Of a stretch of DNA of 64,000 nucleotides, positions 61,997-64,000 are shown one piece after another. Source of the stretch: Thiothrix fructosivorans (GTDB lineage Bacteria; Pseudomonadota; Gammaproteobacteria; Thiotrichales; Thiotrichaceae). Both the position numbers and the translations under genes were made by a program. How positions within the stretch are numbered: position 1 is the first letter of the stretch; the number at the start of each line of letters is the position of its first letter. The notes beneath the pieces were generated by a model, which saw nothing but the letters and a program-made list of their open reading frames with translations, did not search any database and was not told where the DNA came from. Where the stretch lies: assembly GCF_017349355.1 (NCBI RefSeq), contig NZ_JAFMPM010000008.1, forward strand, positions 1,240,001 to 1,304,000, read 5' to 3'.

Positions 61997-64000
61997 ATGA
62001 AAGTCAGTGAAAAATGGCTGCGTGAGTGGATTGATACCCCGCTAGCGCTGGATGTGATTGCCGACAAACTCACCATGTCCGGCTGCGAAGTGGAAGCGCG
62101 TGATGCAGTAGCCACCGCCTTCACCAACATTGTGGTGGGTCATGTCCTCGAACGTGAAAAACACCCTGATGCTGATAAACTCAGTGTCTGCAAAGTCGAC
62201 AATGGACGTGGCGAAATTCTGCAAATAGTGTGTGGTGCGAGCAATGTGCGTGCGGGCATCAAAGTGCCATTGGCACTGATCGGCGCGGTATTGCCACTAC
62301 CCGATGGCACGGATTTAAAGATCAAAAAAGGCAAGCTGCGTGGTGTGGAATCGTTCGGCATGTTGTGTTCATCAACCGAATTGGGTATGTCCGACAAGTC
62401 CGACGGCTTGCTGGAATTGCCAGATGATGCGCCCGTGGGCATGGACATCCGTGAGTATTTGAAACTCAATGACGAAGTGATTGAGTTGGCGATTACCGCG
62501 AACCGTGGCGATTGCATGAGCATGATTGGTGTGGCGCGTGAAACCGCCTTGGTCATGGATGTACCGTTGAATGTGCCGGAAATCCCCGCGCAAACCATCC
62601 AGCATACCGACACGTTTCCGGTTGACTTACAAGCGGCGGATGCTTGCCCGCGTTATGTTGGGCGCATTATTCGCAATATCAACCCGCAAGCCGCCACGCC
62701 GATTTGGATGCAGGAAAAATTGCGCCGTGCCGGTGTACGTAGCATTTCTGCCACGGTTGACGTAACCAATTACGTGTTGCTGGAACTCGGTCAGCCGATG
62801 CACGCTTTCGACCTCGACAAACTGCAAAGCGGTATCGTGGTACGTTACGCGAATGCGGGTGAAACCCTGAAGCTGCTGGATGGGCAAACCGCGACCTTGC
62901 GTAACGATACGCTGGTGATTGCCGATGCCACACAGCCTGTTGCGATGGCAGGCATTATGGGGGGCGAACCCACGTCGGTGACGGATGCTACCCGCAACGT
63001 ATTTCTGGAAAGTGCACATTTCCGCCCTGCCAAAATCATGGGTAAGGCGCGTAGCTACGGCTTGCAAACCGATTCTTCGGCGCGTTTCGAGCGTGGTGTC
63101 GACCCTGATATGCCAGTTAAGGCAATGGAACGTGCGACACAGTTGATCGTGAGCGTTTGCGGTGGCGAAGTCGGCACATTGGTGGATACGGTAGCGGATA
63201 CCAGCATATTGCAGCGCAAAGCGATTCTGTTGCGTCCTGAACGTATTCGCCGTGTGCTGGGGATAACGATGGCGGCGGCAACGGTTGAAGGCGTGTTGGT
63301 GCGTTTGAATTGCACCTTCACCAGCAGCGATGCAGGCTGGCAAGTGCAAGCACCGTTGGCACGTTTCGATTTAAATATCGAAGAAGATTTGATCGAAGAG
63401 CTGGCACGGGTACGCGGTTACGATTCGATTCCGGCAGAATTACGCCCGCGTGCGCCGCGTATTACCCAGCCGAGCGAAACAGCGGTTAGACGTGAACATT
63501 TGCGTCAGTTGTTGGTGGCGCGGGGTTATCAGGAAGCGGTTACGTTCAGCTTTGTTGATCCGAAAATGGAGCACTTACTTGCTCCCGGTGCGGATAATAT
63601 TGCATTGGCGAACCCGATTTCAGCCGATTTGGGTGTTATGCGCAGCACTTTGTGGTCAGGTTTGTTGCGGGCGGTAACGTACAACGTAAATCGGCAGCAG
63701 AGTCGAGTGCGTTTGTTTGAGATTGGTCCCGCGTTTTCGCAAGGTGAAGCTGGCAAGCCACAGCAAAAAACCATGTTATCGGGCGTATTGACCGGCAATC
63801 TTTACCCAGAACAGTGGGGACAGGTGAACCGAAACGTCGATTTTTACGACTTAAAAGGGGACGTGGAAACGTTGCTGGAACAGGTCACAGGTACGTCATT
63901 CTATTTTGCACCTGTTGCTCATGCGGCATTGCACCCCGGTCAATCCGCTGAAATCATGACTGAGACAGCCGTGGTGGGCTGGATGGGCATGTTGCATCCA
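61997..64000 (+). CDS. pheT: Phenylalanyl-tRNA synthetase beta subunit, 5' part
   Basis: The frame begins MKVSEKWLREWIDTPLALDVIADKLTMSGCEVEA and stays open to the window end, giving about 668 of the usual roughly 790 residues. The N-terminal tRNA-binding domain (VGHVLEREKHPDADKLSVCKVDNG, then IVCGASNVRAGIKVPLALIGAVLP), the B3/B4 editing region and the B5 region (LLRPERIRRVLG) are recognisable. The 3' end, including the anticodon-binding domain, lies outside the window. It follows pheS by 18 bp. Confidence 0.95.
   Translation, partial: MKVSEKWLREWIDTPLALDVIADKLTMSGCEVEARDAVATAFTNIVVGHVLEREKHPDADKLSVCKVDNGRGEILQIVCGASNVRAGIKVPLALIGAVLPLPDGTDLKIKKGKLRGVESFGMLCSSTELGMSDKSDGLLELPDDAPVGMDIREYLKLNDEVIELAITANRGDCMSMIGVARETALVMDVPLNVPEIPAQTIQHTDTFPVDLQAADACPRYVGRIIRNINPQAATPIWMQEKLRRAGVRSISATVDVTNYVLLELGQPMHAFDLDKLQSGIVVRYANAGETLKLLDGQTATLRNDTLVIADATQPVAMAGIMGGEPTSVTDATRNVFLESAHFRPAKIMGKARSYGLQTDSSARFERGVDPDMPVKAMERATQLIVSVCGGEVGTLVDTVADTSILQRKAILLRPERIRRVLGITMAAATVEGVLVRLNCTFTSSDAGWQVQAPLARFDLNIEEDLIEELARVRGYDSIPAELRPRAPRITQPSETAVRREHLRQLLVARGYQEAVTFSFVDPKMEHLLAPGADNIALANPISADLGVMRSTLWSGLLRAVTYNVNRQQSRVRLFEIGPAFSQGEAGKPQQKTMLSGVLTGNLYPEQWGQVNRNVDFYDLKGDVETLLEQVTGTSFYFAPVAHAALHPGQSAEIMTETAVVGWMGMLHP

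Overview
The window looks like a gammaproteobacterial chromosome, probably a Thiothrix-type sulfur bacterium. The genus is an inference from protein style; no rRNA is present. Three blocks are visible. At the far left (2-889) is the 3' part of an AAA-ATPase/PD-(D/E)XK gene. From about 1059 to 52179 runs a roughly 51-kb accessory island. From 52189 to the right edge is core genome: pckA, rhlB, a hypothetical gene, ugd, tRNA-Val(GAC) and the conserved thrS-infC-rpmI-rplT-pheS-pheT cluster, with pheT cut by the window end.

The island's left part carries a one-module NRPS with a reductive release domain (1141-5787). It is translationally coupled to a P-type-ATPase-like protein and a full P-type ATPase, followed by two peptide-exporter-type ABC proteins. 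Next come a truncated TnpB, an NTF2-like protein, a DUF481 outer-membrane protein, and two paralogous hybrid sensor kinases (one frameshifted) around a catalytically dead P-type-ATPase-like protein. A leftward operon then encodes an EgtD-like methyltransferase, a second full P-type ATPase, a chorismate-utilising (salicylate/isochorismate synthase-type) enzyme and an SDR. Further right are a HisC-like aminotransferase, a DMT exporter, an acyl-CoA/acyl-AMP ligase coupled to a tryptophanase-family lyase, and a GpsA-like dehydrogenase.

The right part of the island is rich in membrane and receptor genes. It has five proteins sharing a DUF697-like domain (one fused to a TAXI-type solute-binding domain), a degenerate alpha/beta hydrolase and a truncated P-type-ATPase-like protein. 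It also has an OmpR-type response regulator and an Hpt protein, split by an IS66-family insertion. A five-gene coupled operon follows, encoding an SPFH protein, a tandem-receptor lipoprotein, a family-3 binding protein, an Amt with an extra coiled-coil domain, and a Sfp-type phosphopantetheinyl transferase. A PotD-like binding protein closes the island. No permease partner is present for any of the binding proteins.

The strongest unifying signal is a 17-bp direct repeat, TGTTAAGAAATGTTAAG or a close variant. It occurs once in each of seven intergenic regions of the island: 1059, 16195, 27584, 30367, 34724, 37525 and 49766. It looks like an OmpR/PmrA-type operator, and the island encodes a complete phosphorelay (two hybrid kinases, Hpt, OmpR-type regulator) to act on it. 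I propose one regulon in which an NRPS-derived small molecule, a family of active and dead P-type ATPases, DUF697 membrane proteins and orphan receptors work together. The biochemical purpose is unknown. Two identical IS66-family copies with perfect 8-bp target duplications, a kinase frameshift and a truncated TnpB show recent mutation of the island.
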